A stretch of 32,688 bases of DNA, taken from the NCBI GenBank assembly GCA_937935075.1, contig CALGYB010000045.1:1-32688 (forward strand), in the 5' to 3' direction. Numbering within the stretch: position 1 is the stretch's first letter; every line of letters begins with the position of its first letter. The stretch comes from an uncultured Roseiflexus sp. Its GTDB lineage: Bacteria > Chloroflexota > Chloroflexia > Chloroflexales > Roseiflexaceae. Under the pieces are notes generated by a model, which saw nothing but the letters and a program-made list of their open reading frames with translations, did no database searches and had not been told where the DNA came from. This document shows, piece after piece, positions 8,201-15,410 of the stretch. Position numbers and translations under genes: made by a program.

Positions 8201-9469
8201 TTAGCGCGGCGGTTCAGTGAAGACCTGCTGGCCGCCCACACGGACCTTGTTCAACTGCCGCATTGCCTTGATGCGCAATTCCGTCGGCAACTGAACGTAC
8301 CCCAGGCGAATAGCAGCGCCCTGACCCTCAGTCAGCGCCCAGTAGAGGAAATCGGTGAGCGCCTGCGCCTTTGGAACATCGGTATACGTCTGCTCATGGA
8401 TCAGGATCCAGGTGAGACCAGCGATCGGGTAGGAGTTTGGACCGTCCGGATTGGTAATCGAATAGCGCAGGTCGTCCGGGATCGGTACGCCAGCCGCAGC
8501 TGCCGACACTGTCTCCGGCGTAGGCAGCACATAGTTGCCGGACCGGTTCTTCACTGCTGGAACGGGCAACCGGTTGCCAATAGCGAATGCCTGTTCGACA
8601 TAGCCTATCGCGCCTTCGGTGCGAACCACTGTTCCTGCAACGCCAGCGTTACCCGGAGCGCCGATTCCAACAGGCCAGCGAACGGTCGTACCAGCGCCAA
8701 TGGTTGTGCGCCAGCGCTCGTTCACCTTTGACAAATAATCCGTCCAGATCGAGGTGGTGCCGGAGCTATCTGAGCGATAGACGACCGTAATCGGCAAGTC
8801 CGGCAGAGCGACGCCGGGATTATCAGCCGCAATGCGCGGATCATTCCAGCGGGTAATCTCACCCAGATAAATGCCCGCCAGCGAGTCCGGCGAGAAGCGC
8901 AACACAGTGCCGGCAGGCAAGCCCGGCAGGTTGTAGGTCGGCACAACGGCGCCGATCACCATTGGCACATGCAGCGTATCCGGCGCATCTGTACGAATGC
9001 GCTCATCAGGAATCACCGAGTCCGTTCCGCCAAAGTCGGTCAGATAGCGGATAAAGTCGCGCTGCCCTTGACCGGAACCGACGGCCTGGTAACTGATCGT
9101 AACGCCTGGAACGATATTCTTGTACACGCTGATCCATGCCTGATAGAGCGGATTAGGGAAGGTCGCCCCCGATCCCTGCAACGAAACGCCGCTAATCTGG
9201 CGCGGCGCCCAGGCGCGTGGAGCGGTAGGGACTAGCGTTGGCGTGGCAGCCTGCGGGCGGGGCGTCGGAGTGCGACGCGGGCGCGGCGTCGGAGTGGATC
9301 GCGGGCGCGGCGTCGGGGTGGCTTGCGAACGCTGAGTCGGCGTAGCCTGCGGACGCGGGGTGGCGGTTGGCTGCGTCTGAGCCTGTGTCGGCGTAGCAAC
9401 TGCAACTGCTGATGCTACGATTATTAGCGCCACCAGAACGGAAACTACTCGGATAACCTGCTGCCGCAT
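8201..9469 (-). CDS. pstS: Periplasmic phosphate-binding protein PstS
   Basis: PstS captures phosphate outside the membrane and delivers it to PstCA. The start at 9469 (422 residues) has AGGAG 8 bases upstream; a longer frame to 9526 lacks one. A signal peptide (MRQQVIRVVSVLVALIIVASAVAVATPTQA in two parts: basic n-region, then hydrophobic core) ends at an AQA-like site without a lipobox Cys. Residues about 31-82 form a low-complexity linker of Pro/Thr/Arg repeats (TPTPRPR units). The folded part starts at ISGVSLQGSGATFPNPLYQAW and shows the phosphate-binding segments GSGAT, GSGQG, FGGTDS and YRSDSSGTT. The linker probably acts as a stalk. A Pho-box-like palindrome lies 57-75 bases upstream of the start. 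Confidence 0.95.
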   Translation of the reverse strand: MRQQVIRVVSVLVALIIVASAVAVATPTQAQTQPTATPRPQATPTQRSQATPTPRPRSTPTPRPRRTPTPRPQAATPTLVPTAPRAWAPRQISGVSLQGSGATFPNPLYQAWISVYKNIVPGVTISYQAVGSGQGQRDFIRYLTDFGGTDSVIPDERIRTDAPDTLHVPMVIGAVVPTYNLPGLPAGTVLRFSPDSLAGIYLGEITRWNDPRIAADNPGVALPDLPITVVYRSDSSGTTSIWTDYLSKVNERWRTTIGAGTTVRWPVGIGAPGNAGVAGTVVRTEGAIGYVEQAFAIGNRLPVPAVKNRSGNYVLPTPETVSAAAAGVPIPDDLRYSITNPDGPNSYPIAGLTWILIHEQTYTDVPKAQALTDFLYWALTEGQGAAIRLGYVQLPTELRIKAMRQLNKVRVGGQQVFTEPPR

Positions 9470-9525
9470 ACCTTGATCTCCTATTATGTCTACGCAATCT
9501 CCCCGTTCAGATACACGCTGTTCCA

Positions 9526-9544
9526 TGTCTGTACGTGACAGACA
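9526..9544 (-). promoter_or_regulatory. Candidate Pho-type operator upstream of pstS
   Basis: TGTCTGTACGTGACAGACA is a perfect 7-5-7 palindrome. Read toward pstS it also gives CTGTCAC-gta-CAGACAT, close to the two-CTGTCAT arrangement of an enterobacterial Pho box but with a spacer one base shorter. Ten bases later comes TATCTG as a possible -10, the spacing known for PhoB-activated promoters. No regulator is encoded nearby, so the role is inferred. Confidence 0.4.
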
Positions 9545-9693
9545 ATGCTCTATGCAAGCACACGTCGGGAGTCTCAGAATAATCTGCTACACACGAGTGA
9601 ATGGTACGACTTGCTGCGACAACTCGCGGCACAAGCCGAACCAGTAGAGCGAACAATCAGATGGTGCACAATCATGCCTGTGTTGACCGTCTT

Positions 9694-9736
9694 GCGGCTG
9701 ACGTTGGCTGCGACAGGCTCAGCCAACATCAGCCGC
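9694..9736. repeat. Long inverted repeat, 17-bp arms with one mismatch
   Basis: GCGGCTGACGTTGGCTG (9694-9710) pairs with CAGCCAACATCAGCCGC (9720-9736) across a 9-base loop with one mismatch. It lies about 225 bases upstream of pstS. It has no adjacent T run, so it is a stable RNA hairpin or a fragment of a palindromic repeat and not an evident terminator. Confidence 0.65.
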
Positions 9737-9756
9737 TCCACGTCCGTGATGGTCGA

Positions 9757-9797
9757 GTGTCATTGCGAAGCAATCCTCGGCTAACCGAAGATTGCAT
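9757..9797. repeat. Dispersed palindromic repeat (copy 1)
   Basis: GTGTCATTGCGAAGCAATCC begins an element that continues into a second inverted repeat (GCAATCCTCGG, loop CTAA, CCGAAGATTGC). A related sequence, GTGTCATTGCGAGCGAAGCG followed by AAGCCATCTCC, occurs at 11529-11559, so the two flank citrate synthase. Confidence 0.55.
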
Positions 9798-10050
9798 TAG
9801 CCATCACCACACTTCACCGTGCTGCGCTTGCGACGAGGTGCTTGCGACAAGCGCTCCACCGGTTGCAAACGGCAGTGAATAGCGCCTGGATAGACTCCAG
9901 GATACGGCTGCATAGGGCATGTTGCATGCATCTAAACGCGCTTTTATAATATCGCGCCCACATTAATACTATGATATCGAATTCTCAAGATTTCGTTAAG
10001 GTCTGATTATAGGAACCGAAGCGAAAATCTGTGCCGGATGTAACAACATT

Positions 10051-10060
10051 TGGTACAATA
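10051..10060 (+). promoter_or_regulatory. Extended -10 promoter element for gltA
   Basis: TGGTACAATA fits an extended -10 (TGnTACAAT). The -35 position is poor (GTGCCG). The same ten bases recur at 11707-11716 in front of the DUF433 gene. Transcription from here would give a leader of roughly 140 nt before the citrate synthase start. Confidence 0.5.
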
Positions 10061-10078
10061 TAGTCATCAAATTATGCG

Positions 10079-10113
10079 CAACTCCGCCTCAACGTCGAGG
10101 CGTTTGGGAGTTG
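10079..10113 (+). other. Stem structure in the gltA leader
   Basis: CAACTCC (10079-10085) pairs with GGAGTTG (10107-10113), and inside it GCCTC (10086-10090) pairs with GAGGC (10097-10101). The result is a two-part stem with a small one-sided bulge near the predicted 5' end of the citrate synthase mRNA. A role in mRNA stability or regulation is possible. Confidence 0.45.
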
Positions 10114-10207
10114 TCGGCGGGTGATTGCACCGCGCCGTTCGGCTCACGGCCGGCTTCGGCTCAACTGATGAGTATGCCGGTCGGGTCAATGAAGAAAGAG
10201 CACTGCC

Positions 10208-11494
10208 ATGACGAAGAACACCCTGACCATTACCGACAACCGCACCGGGAAGACCTACGAGATCCCCATCGAGCACGGCGCCATCCGCGCCACCGACCTG
10301 CGTCAGATCAAGACCGACCCGGACGATTTTGGCTTGATGTCCTACGACCCGGCATTTATGAACACTGCGTCATGCATCAGCCGGATCACGTACATCGACG
10401 GCGACAAGGGCATTCTGGAGTACCGCGGCTATCCCATCGAGCAGCTCGCCGAACAGAGTTCCTACCTGGAAGTCGCGTATCTGTTGCTGTACGGCGAGTT
10501 GCCGTCAAAAGAGCGCCTGGAGTGGTGGGAGTATCGTATCAGCCGCCACCTGTTCCTCCACAACAGCCTGGTCGAACTGATCCAGGCATTTCGCTACGAC
10601 GCGCACCCGATGGGCATTCTGATCAGCTCGGTCGCTGCAATGTCCACCCTCTATCCAGAAGCGAAAAATATCCAGGACCCGGTCGTTCGTGAGAAGCAGA
10701 TCTGGCGCATTATCGGGCAGATCCCGACCATCGCCGCTTTTGCCTACCGCCACCGCATCGGGCGGCCCTTCAACCTGCCCGACAGCTCGCTCAGCTACAC
10801 CGCCAACCTGCTTTACATGATGGACTACATGAACCAGCGCGATTATGAGGTCAATCCGGTGCTGGCGAAGGCGCTCGATGTGCTCTTCATTCTCCACGCC
10901 GACCACGAGCAGAACTGTTCGACCTCGGTGATGCGCAGCGTTGGTTCGAGCCACGCCGATCCCTACAGCGCCCTCTCGGCGGCGGCAGCGGCGCTGTACG
11001 GTCCGCTGCACGGCGGCGCAAACGAGGCGGTGCTGCGCATGCTCCAGCAGATCGGGCATCCAAAGAATGTGCCAGGGTTCGTCGAGCGGGTGAAGAAGGG
11101 CGAGATGCGCCTGATGGGGTTTGGGCATCGCGTGTACAAGAACTACGACCCGCGCGCCAAGATTATTCGCCGGATCGCACACGAGGTGTTTGCCGCAACG
11201 ACGGCGAATCCGCTCCTCGATGTCGCCATGGAACTCGAGCGCGTGGCGCTGGAGGACGAGTACTTCATCTCGCGCAAGTTGTACCCGAATGTGGACTTCT
11301 ACAGCGGCTTGATCTATCAGGCGCTACGCTTCCCAATGGAGTACTTCCCGTTCCTGTTCGCCATTCCGCGCGCTTCGGGGTGGCTGGCGCAGTGGCTCGA
11401 AATGCTCGACGATCCAGAGCAGAAGATTACGCGCCCGCGCCAGATTTATCTTGGACACGAGCGGCGCGATTATGTGCCGGTCGATCAGCGGTAG
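10208..11494 (+). CDS. gltA: Citrate synthase
   Basis: This enzyme condenses acetyl-CoA with oxaloacetate to citrate at the entry to the citric acid cycle. The 428-residue length matches the hexameric type II bacterial enzyme. Diagnostic segments are HADHEQNCSTSVMR, PLHGGANEAVLRML (active-site His), GFGHRVYKNYDPRAKIIR (second His) and the Asp in VDFYSGLIY. The N terminus (NTLTITDNRTGKTYEIPIEHGAI) also follows the type II pattern. The ribosome binding site is weak (AAGAAAGAG). It is a single-gene unit with its own extended -10 promoter and a leader of about 140 nt. A close methylcitrate synthase is the only realistic alternative and is less likely given length and N terminus. Confidence 0.95.
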   Translation: MTKNTLTITDNRTGKTYEIPIEHGAIRATDLRQIKTDPDDFGLMSYDPAFMNTASCISRITYIDGDKGILEYRGYPIEQLAEQSSYLEVAYLLLYGELPSKERLEWWEYRISRHLFLHNSLVELIQAFRYDAHPMGILISSVAAMSTLYPEAKNIQDPVVREKQIWRIIGQIPTIAAFAYRHRIGRPFNLPDSSLSYTANLLYMMDYMNQRDYEVNPVLAKALDVLFILHADHEQNCSTSVMRSVGSSHADPYSALSAAAAALYGPLHGGANEAVLRMLQQIGHPKNVPGFVERVKKGEMRLMGFGHRVYKNYDPRAKIIRRIAHEVFAATTANPLLDVAMELERVALEDEYFISRKLYPNVDFYSGLIYQALRFPMEYFPFLFAIPRASGWLAQWLEMLDDPEQKITRPRQIYLGHERRDYVPVDQR

Positions 11495-11528
11495 GAGCGA
11501 AGAGCCTTGCCGAATAACGGGTGAGGCG

Positions 11529-11559
11529 GTGTCATTGCGAGCGAAGCGAAGCCATCTCC
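11529..11559. repeat. Dispersed palindromic repeat (copy 2)
   Basis: GTGTCATTGCGAGCGAAGCG and the following AAGCCATCTCC match the element at 9757 in its first 12 bases and in general layout. Such sequences are common intergenic repeats in bacterial genomes. The function is unknown. Confidence 0.5.
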
Positions 11560-11706
11560 CCACGTCATAAGAAGACCACGTCGGTCACTGCGACACCCGC
11601 GCTTCGCTCGCAGCCGGCTCCCCGCAACTATCTCGCTGTGCGACATAGATTGCTGCGATGCTACGAGACTGAATAAATCGCCTTCCACGTTCAGCCTGGC
11701 GCTGTG

Positions 11707-11716
11707 TGGTACAATA
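11707..11716 (+). promoter_or_regulatory. Extended -10 promoter element for the DUF433/PIN pair
   Basis: TGGTACAATA is identical to the element in front of gltA. Transcription would start near 11722, which argues against the upstream ATG at 11706 and for the ATG at 11745. Confidence 0.5.
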
Positions 11717-11744
11717 CATAGGAGACATAGCGGGAAACAGGCAT

Positions 11745-12116
11745 ATGGCTGAGAAATTGACAGACTCATCGCTCATTGTTCGCACTGAGCGTGGTCTTTC
11801 CCTGGCAGGGACACGTATTACCCTCTACGATATCATGGAGTACCTCGAGGCTGGCTGGCCGCCTCGCCTCATTCAGCATTGGCTCAATCTGACCGAGCAG
11901 CAGATTGCTGATGCGCTGGCATACATCACCGCACATCGCGATACAGTTGAGGCTGAGTATCAACTGGTCTTGGAACATGCTGAAGCAAACCGACACTACT
12001 GGGAAGAACGAAACCGCGAACGATTTGAGCAAATTGCGAAGCTGCCCCCCAAACCAGGCTATGAAGCCGTGTATGCCAGGCTCCAGGCGCGAAGAGCCGC
12101 GCGTGGCACGCAATGA
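11745..12116 (+). CDS. DUF433-domain protein, probable antitoxin
   Basis: This 123-residue protein carries a DUF433 winged-helix-like domain: RTERGLSLAGTRITLYDIMEYLEAGWPPRLIQHWLNLTEQQIADALAYITAH matches the family pattern of G-x-x-x-[AV]-x-[GT]-T-R-[IV] followed by a Y-D-I helix and a repeated helix-turn-helix. The C-terminal half is helical and charged. DUF433 proteins are commonly paired with PIN-like DUF5615 proteins, as here, and are thought to act as DNA-binding antitoxins. The ATG at 11745 is chosen because an earlier in-frame ATG at 11706 overlaps the -10 element; the ribosome binding site is weak. The stop overlaps the next start (ATGA). Confidence 0.85.
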   Translation: MAEKLTDSSLIVRTERGLSLAGTRITLYDIMEYLEAGWPPRLIQHWLNLTEQQIADALAYITAHRDTVEAEYQLVLEHAEANRHYWEERNRERFEQIAKLPPKPGYEAVYARLQARRAARGTQ

Positions 12117-12508
12117 TTCTGGTGCTCGCGGATCACAATATCGAGGGGCAGGCGCTCCTCCTCTGGAGCGCCCTGGCGATAAGCGGCCGGCTCGATTTCG
12201 ACCTCGTGCGCCTGATGACCTTCGCGGATACTGGACTTCCGTTTGCAAGCACCGACCGTGCGGTATGGCGCTTCGTCCAGGAGCAGGGCATGCTCTTGCT
12301 CACGGGGAATCGCAATATGGACGGCGCAGACTCGCTCGAACAAACCATCCGCGAGGAAAACCACCCGGCAGCATTACCGGTTATCACGATCGCACGTCCT
12401 GACCGCATAATTGAACGAAGTTATCGTGAAGTCTGTGCTGATCGTCTGATTGAAATCGGGATGTATCTCGATAACTACCGTGGTGTCGGCCGCATCTATA
12501 TTCCGTAA
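12113..12508 (+). CDS. PIN-like (DUF5615-type) protein, probable toxin
   Basis: This 131-residue protein starts in the ATGA overlap with the DUF433 gene. The N terminus MILVLADHNIEG carries the first acidic residue of the PIN-like fold (Asp7). LLLTGNRNMDGAD corresponds to the strand and loop where DUF5615 members usually have T-x-D-x-D-F. Here the canonical acidic residue is partly replaced by Asn, with Asp residues a few positions later, so nuclease activity is uncertain. The protein is longer than typical short DUF5615 toxins because of a C-terminal extension (ERSYREVCADRLIEIGMYLDNYRGVGRIYIP). The pair looks like a type II toxin-antitoxin or related module. Confidence 0.75.
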   Translation: MILVLADHNIEGQALLLWSALAISGRLDFDLVRLMTFADTGLPFASTDRAVWRFVQEQGMLLLTGNRNMDGADSLEQTIREENHPAALPVITIARPDRIIERSYREVCADRLIEIGMYLDNYRGVGRIYIP

Positions 12509-12558
12509 CGCCCCGTCGTTGCAGTTCTTCCGTCAACTCACGACTATTCCAATAAGAG

Positions 12559-13530
12559 TCAGGGTGCGCCCAGGCGCGCGCGCAACGCCTCGCGCGCCTG
12601 CTGGAGCGTCGGGTCGAGTTGCAGGTTGTCGAGACGCTGAAGATCCGCCTGCGCGGCGGTCGTGTTCCCCTGCTCTGCATAGGCCGTAGCACGGGCAATC
12701 AGCGCTTCAGGGTACGCCGGCTGGAGCAACAGCGCCTGCCCGAAATCGGCGATGGCGCTGCGGGTATCGCCCTGCGCGCGGCGGATCAACCCACGCACAT
12801 AGTAGGCGTTGGCGGCGCGTGGACTCAGGCGCAGCGCGGCGTCGAGATCGGCAAGGGCTGCGTTTAGATCGCCGCCGGCATAGTGCAGCAGCGCGCGTTC
12901 GTAGAGCGCATCAACGTGCTGCGGTCGGGCGCGGAGCGCAGCGTCGAACGCCTCACGCGCCGCCGTTCGGTCTCCCAACCGCGCCAGAATCACCCCCTGT
13001 CGGTATCGGTAAGGCGCTTCCGCTTCCGGGATCAGTTGCGCAAGGCTGCCATAGTCGTCTGCGAGTTGCTGGAGAAGGGTTTCGTCCGGCGTACTGGCGG
13101 TGAGTTGCTCCAAAAGCCGCACCCGGTTCTCGTAGGCGCGACGGTAGGCGGGGTCGAGACGAATGGCCAGGGCATAATCGCGCAGCGCAGCGTCATACTC
13201 CTTCAGCATCGCATACGCCAGACCACGGTTGTGAAAGGCGCGCGACATCGAGGGGTCGAGCGCAAGCGCGCGATCATAGTCGGCGATGGCTTCGGTGTAG
13301 TTCTGCTGATCGAACCAGATATTCCCGCGATCATAGTAGGCTTTGGCGCGTTCCAGCAGATCATCGCCCGCTTCGGCAGTCGCCACGATTGCGTTGTACC
13401 GGTCGATAACTGCGGTCGGCGTGCGCGGCGCGCGCGGTTCGACCAGCGGCTCGGTGCATGCCGCCAGGATGATGAGTGGCGCAATCAGCGCCAGTCCCTG
13501 CCATCGTTGCTCAATGGCGCCACGTTTCAT
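12559..13530 (-). CDS. TPR-repeat lipoprotein of the cell-wall cluster
   Basis: This 323-residue protein has a lipoprotein signal (LIILAAC, Cys25), so it should be anchored on the outer face of the membrane. From about residue 60 it contains consecutive tetratricopeptide repeats, clearest as AKAYYDRGNIWFDQQNYTEA, ADYDRALALDPSMSRAFHNR, GLAYAMLKEYDAALRDYALA, and a second block from about residue 185 with ALRARPQHVDALYERALLHY. A short non-TPR region (LEQLTASTPDETLLQQLADD) divides the two. The ATG overlaps the PBP stop as ATGA, so it is translationally coupled to that gene and probably acts as a scaffold or assembly factor for peptidoglycan synthesis. That role is inferred from the operon. Confidence 0.88.
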   Translation of the reverse strand: MKRGAIEQRWQGLALIAPLIILAACTEPLVEPRAPRTPTAVIDRYNAIVATAEAGDDLLERAKAYYDRGNIWFDQQNYTEAIADYDRALALDPSMSRAFHNRGLAYAMLKEYDAALRDYALAIRLDPAYRRAYENRVRLLEQLTASTPDETLLQQLADDYGSLAQLIPEAEAPYRYRQGVILARLGDRTAAREAFDAALRARPQHVDALYERALLHYAGGDLNAALADLDAALRLSPRAANAYYVRGLIRRAQGDTRSAIADFGQALLLQPAYPEALIARATAYAEQGNTTAAQADLQRLDNLQLDPTLQQAREALRARLGAP

Positions 13531-15263
13531 GGCGTCACCTCCAGCGCCGCCGCCAGCACCTCGCGCGCAACCGGCAATGCGGAACGGCTCCCTTCTCCGC
13601 CGTATTCCACAATCACGGCGATTGCATAGCGCGGTTGTTCCACCGGCGCAACCGCAACGATCCAGGAGTGCGGCACACCGCGCGGCGTCTCGGCGGTGCC
13701 GGTCTTTGCGCCAATGTTGATCCCTGGCAGTGCAATCGGCTGCGCATACCCGATCTCGACCGATGTGCGCATGATGTCGAGCATGCGCCGCGAGGTCTCC
13801 GGCGATACCACCTGCCGCAACGTCTCCGGTTGCGCCCGATAGATGACACGCTCACCGGCGCGCGCTTCGGCAACCAGGTAGGGACGCATCAGGCGCCCTT
13901 CGTTGGCGACCGACGCCGCCATCTGCGCCATGTCGAGCGGCGTGACCAGCGCCTGCCCCTGCCCGAATGCGGTATCCGCCAGCGCCGCAGGACGCTGGAG
14001 GAAAGACGCTTCATTGGCAATCGTGCCGACTTCTGCCGGAATGTCGCGCAGATCAGGCGGTCCTGCGCGGGTGTCGGTCATCTGCAACCCGAAGCGGCGC
14101 GCGTACTCAAGAAAGCGGTCGGCGCCCAGCGATAAACCAATTTGCGCAAATGCGGTATTGCACGAGAAGGCATAGACGCGCACCAGGTCCGAGGGGTCGC
14201 CGGTGCGACGGAACAGATTATCGACCGCGTTGCGCACCGGTGGCGCGCCGGCTTCGGTTGGCAGCAGGTTCGGGCAGGTGACGGTCGCTGAAGGGTCTGC
14301 CAGCACCCCGCTATCGAGTGCAGCGGCGGCAGTCAGCGTTTTGATCACCGATCCGGGCGGGTAGCGCCCCTGCGTGGCACGGTTGAGCAGCGGCGCGTCG
14401 CTGCGTGCGTTCAGTTCCGCCCACGCCGCCTGCACCCGGTCCACGTCCGCCTGCGTCGCCGGTTCCGGCAACACCAGTTGATTGGGATCGAAGCGCGGGT
14501 AGGTGACCATCGCCAGGATTGCGCCGGTCGGCACATCGAGGAGCACCACCGCTCCCGCGCGCTCGCCGAGCGCCTGTTGCGCCGCTGCTTGCAGACGACT
14601 GTCCAGCGTGAGGGTCAGATCGGCGGGAACCTGTTCGACCGCCGATCCTAACAGGCGCGCTTCGAGAATGGTCGTCGGCGACAGGGTCGCCACGCCGGAG
14701 AGTTGGGCATCGAAGCGCGCTTCCAGTCCAGTGGTTCCGTAGAGGCGGCTCTGAAACCCGATCAGATGTCCGAGCGCAGGGTTGGGATAGGTGCGCCGGC
14801 CATCGACCGTTTCAGCCAGCACGACGCCGTTGCGGTCCACGATGCGCCCGCGTGTGCCGACGTTGATGACAACGGGATAGGTGCGCGCGCTGCCAAGCGA
14901 CGTTCGTTCGGCGGGATCGGTTTCGGGGAAGATCGGCTGCGGTTGTTCGACGGCGACCGGTTGCGCCAGCGATGCCACGGCGCGCAGCGTCGCCTCTGAT
15001 TGCGTCACCTGGTTGCGCGCCAGTTGCAGACCAATGGCAGCAAACCCGAGGGTCGCCACGAGCATCAACCCGCGCACGCTGTGATCGGCCGTTGTTCCAT
15101 GCTGACCGATCAGACGCCGCGCTGGGAGTGAGAGCAGCCAGAGACCGGCGAGCAGGTGCAATCGCCACTGGGTAACGCTGGCAATCATCAACCCGCTGCT
15201 CAGGATGAGTATGCCGAGCGCGCCGGCAAACCAGGCGATCCGGGTGCGAAACCGATCAGGCAT
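13527..15263 (-). CDS. Class B penicillin-binding protein (peptidoglycan transpeptidase, PbpA/FtsI-like)
   Basis: This is a membrane-anchored transpeptidase that cross-links peptidoglycan. The catalytic motifs are complete: PPGSVIKT (SxxK nucleophile), FSCNTAFA (SxN) and GAKTGTAE (KTG). The start of the dimerisation region, GTRGRIVDRNGVVLAET, precedes them. The N terminus is unusual in having about three hydrophobic segments (residues ~10-30, ~35-50 and ~65-82) instead of one anchor. The start ATG has GAGGAAAA seven bases upstream. It follows a SEDS glycosyltransferase gene, the normal partner of class B PBPs. The arrangement resembles the pknB-rodA-pbpA order of actinobacteria. Division or elongation cannot be decided from sequence. 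Confidence 0.93.
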   Translation of the reverse strand: MPDRFRTRIAWFAGALGILILSSGLMIASVTQWRLHLLAGLWLLSLPARRLIGQHGTTADHSVRGLMLVATLGFAAIGLQLARNQVTQSEATLRAVASLAQPVAVEQPQPIFPETDPAERTSLGSARTYPVVINVGTRGRIVDRNGVVLAETVDGRRTYPNPALGHLIGFQSRLYGTTGLEARFDAQLSGVATLSPTTILEARLLGSAVEQVPADLTLTLDSRLQAAAQQALGERAGAVVLLDVPTGAILAMVTYPRFDPNQLVLPEPATQADVDRVQAAWAELNARSDAPLLNRATQGRYPPGSVIKTLTAAAALDSGVLADPSATVTCPNLLPTEAGAPPVRNAVDNLFRRTGDPSDLVRVYAFSCNTAFAQIGLSLGADRFLEYARRFGLQMTDTRAGPPDLRDIPAEVGTIANEASFLQRPAALADTAFGQGQALVTPLDMAQMAASVANEGRLMRPYLVAEARAGERVIYRAQPETLRQVVSPETSRRMLDIMRTSVEIGYAQPIALPGINIGAKTGTAETPRGVPHSWIVAVAPVEQPRYAIAVIVEYGGEGSRSALPVAREVLAAALEVTP

Positions 15264-15277
15264 ATGGTTTTCCTCAA

Positions 15278-15380
15278 GACCTTTGAGGTCGCGGCGCGCT
15301 TCATCCCAGGCGGCGCAACCCCTGCCCGCCCGCGTCGCGCCCCCGGCGCAACGCCGTTTATGGCGCAGACCTCAAAGGTC
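15278..15380. repeat. Inverted repeat bounding the SEDS-PBP intergenic segment
   Basis: GACCTTTGAGGTC (15278-15290) and GACCTCAAAGGTC (15368-15380) are exact reverse complements, and each is itself a near-palindrome (GACCT/AGGTC). They enclose about 77 GC-rich bases between the SEDS gene and the PBP gene. It may be a small palindromic repeat inserted within the operon. Confidence 0.6.
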
Positions 15381-15410
15381 GGCGACGTTTCCACCTTCAA
15401 CATTCGACGC

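Larger units (their letters stand above)
9545..10050. other. Intergenic region between divergent pstS and gltA, no gene
   Basis: No frame here has a ribosome binding site or recognisable protein. It contains a long imperfect hairpin (9694-9736), a dispersed CATTGCGAAGCAATC-type repeat (9757-9797), and an AT-rich stretch (about 9940-10020) that may hold further promoter elements, including roughly 11-bp-spaced CTTAAC/CTTGAG half-sites on the minus strand. Confidence 0.6.

Noticed and set aside
9237-9345. Tandem short repeats resembling a CRISPR or minisatellite
   Set aside because: They encode the Pro/Thr/Arg linker of PstS in frame; there are no spacers of constant length.
10165-10172. CTGATGAG, the conserved core of a hammerhead ribozyme, in the gltA leader
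   Set aside because: The following bases do not form stem II and no CGAAA core with a matching stem III is present at the needed distance.
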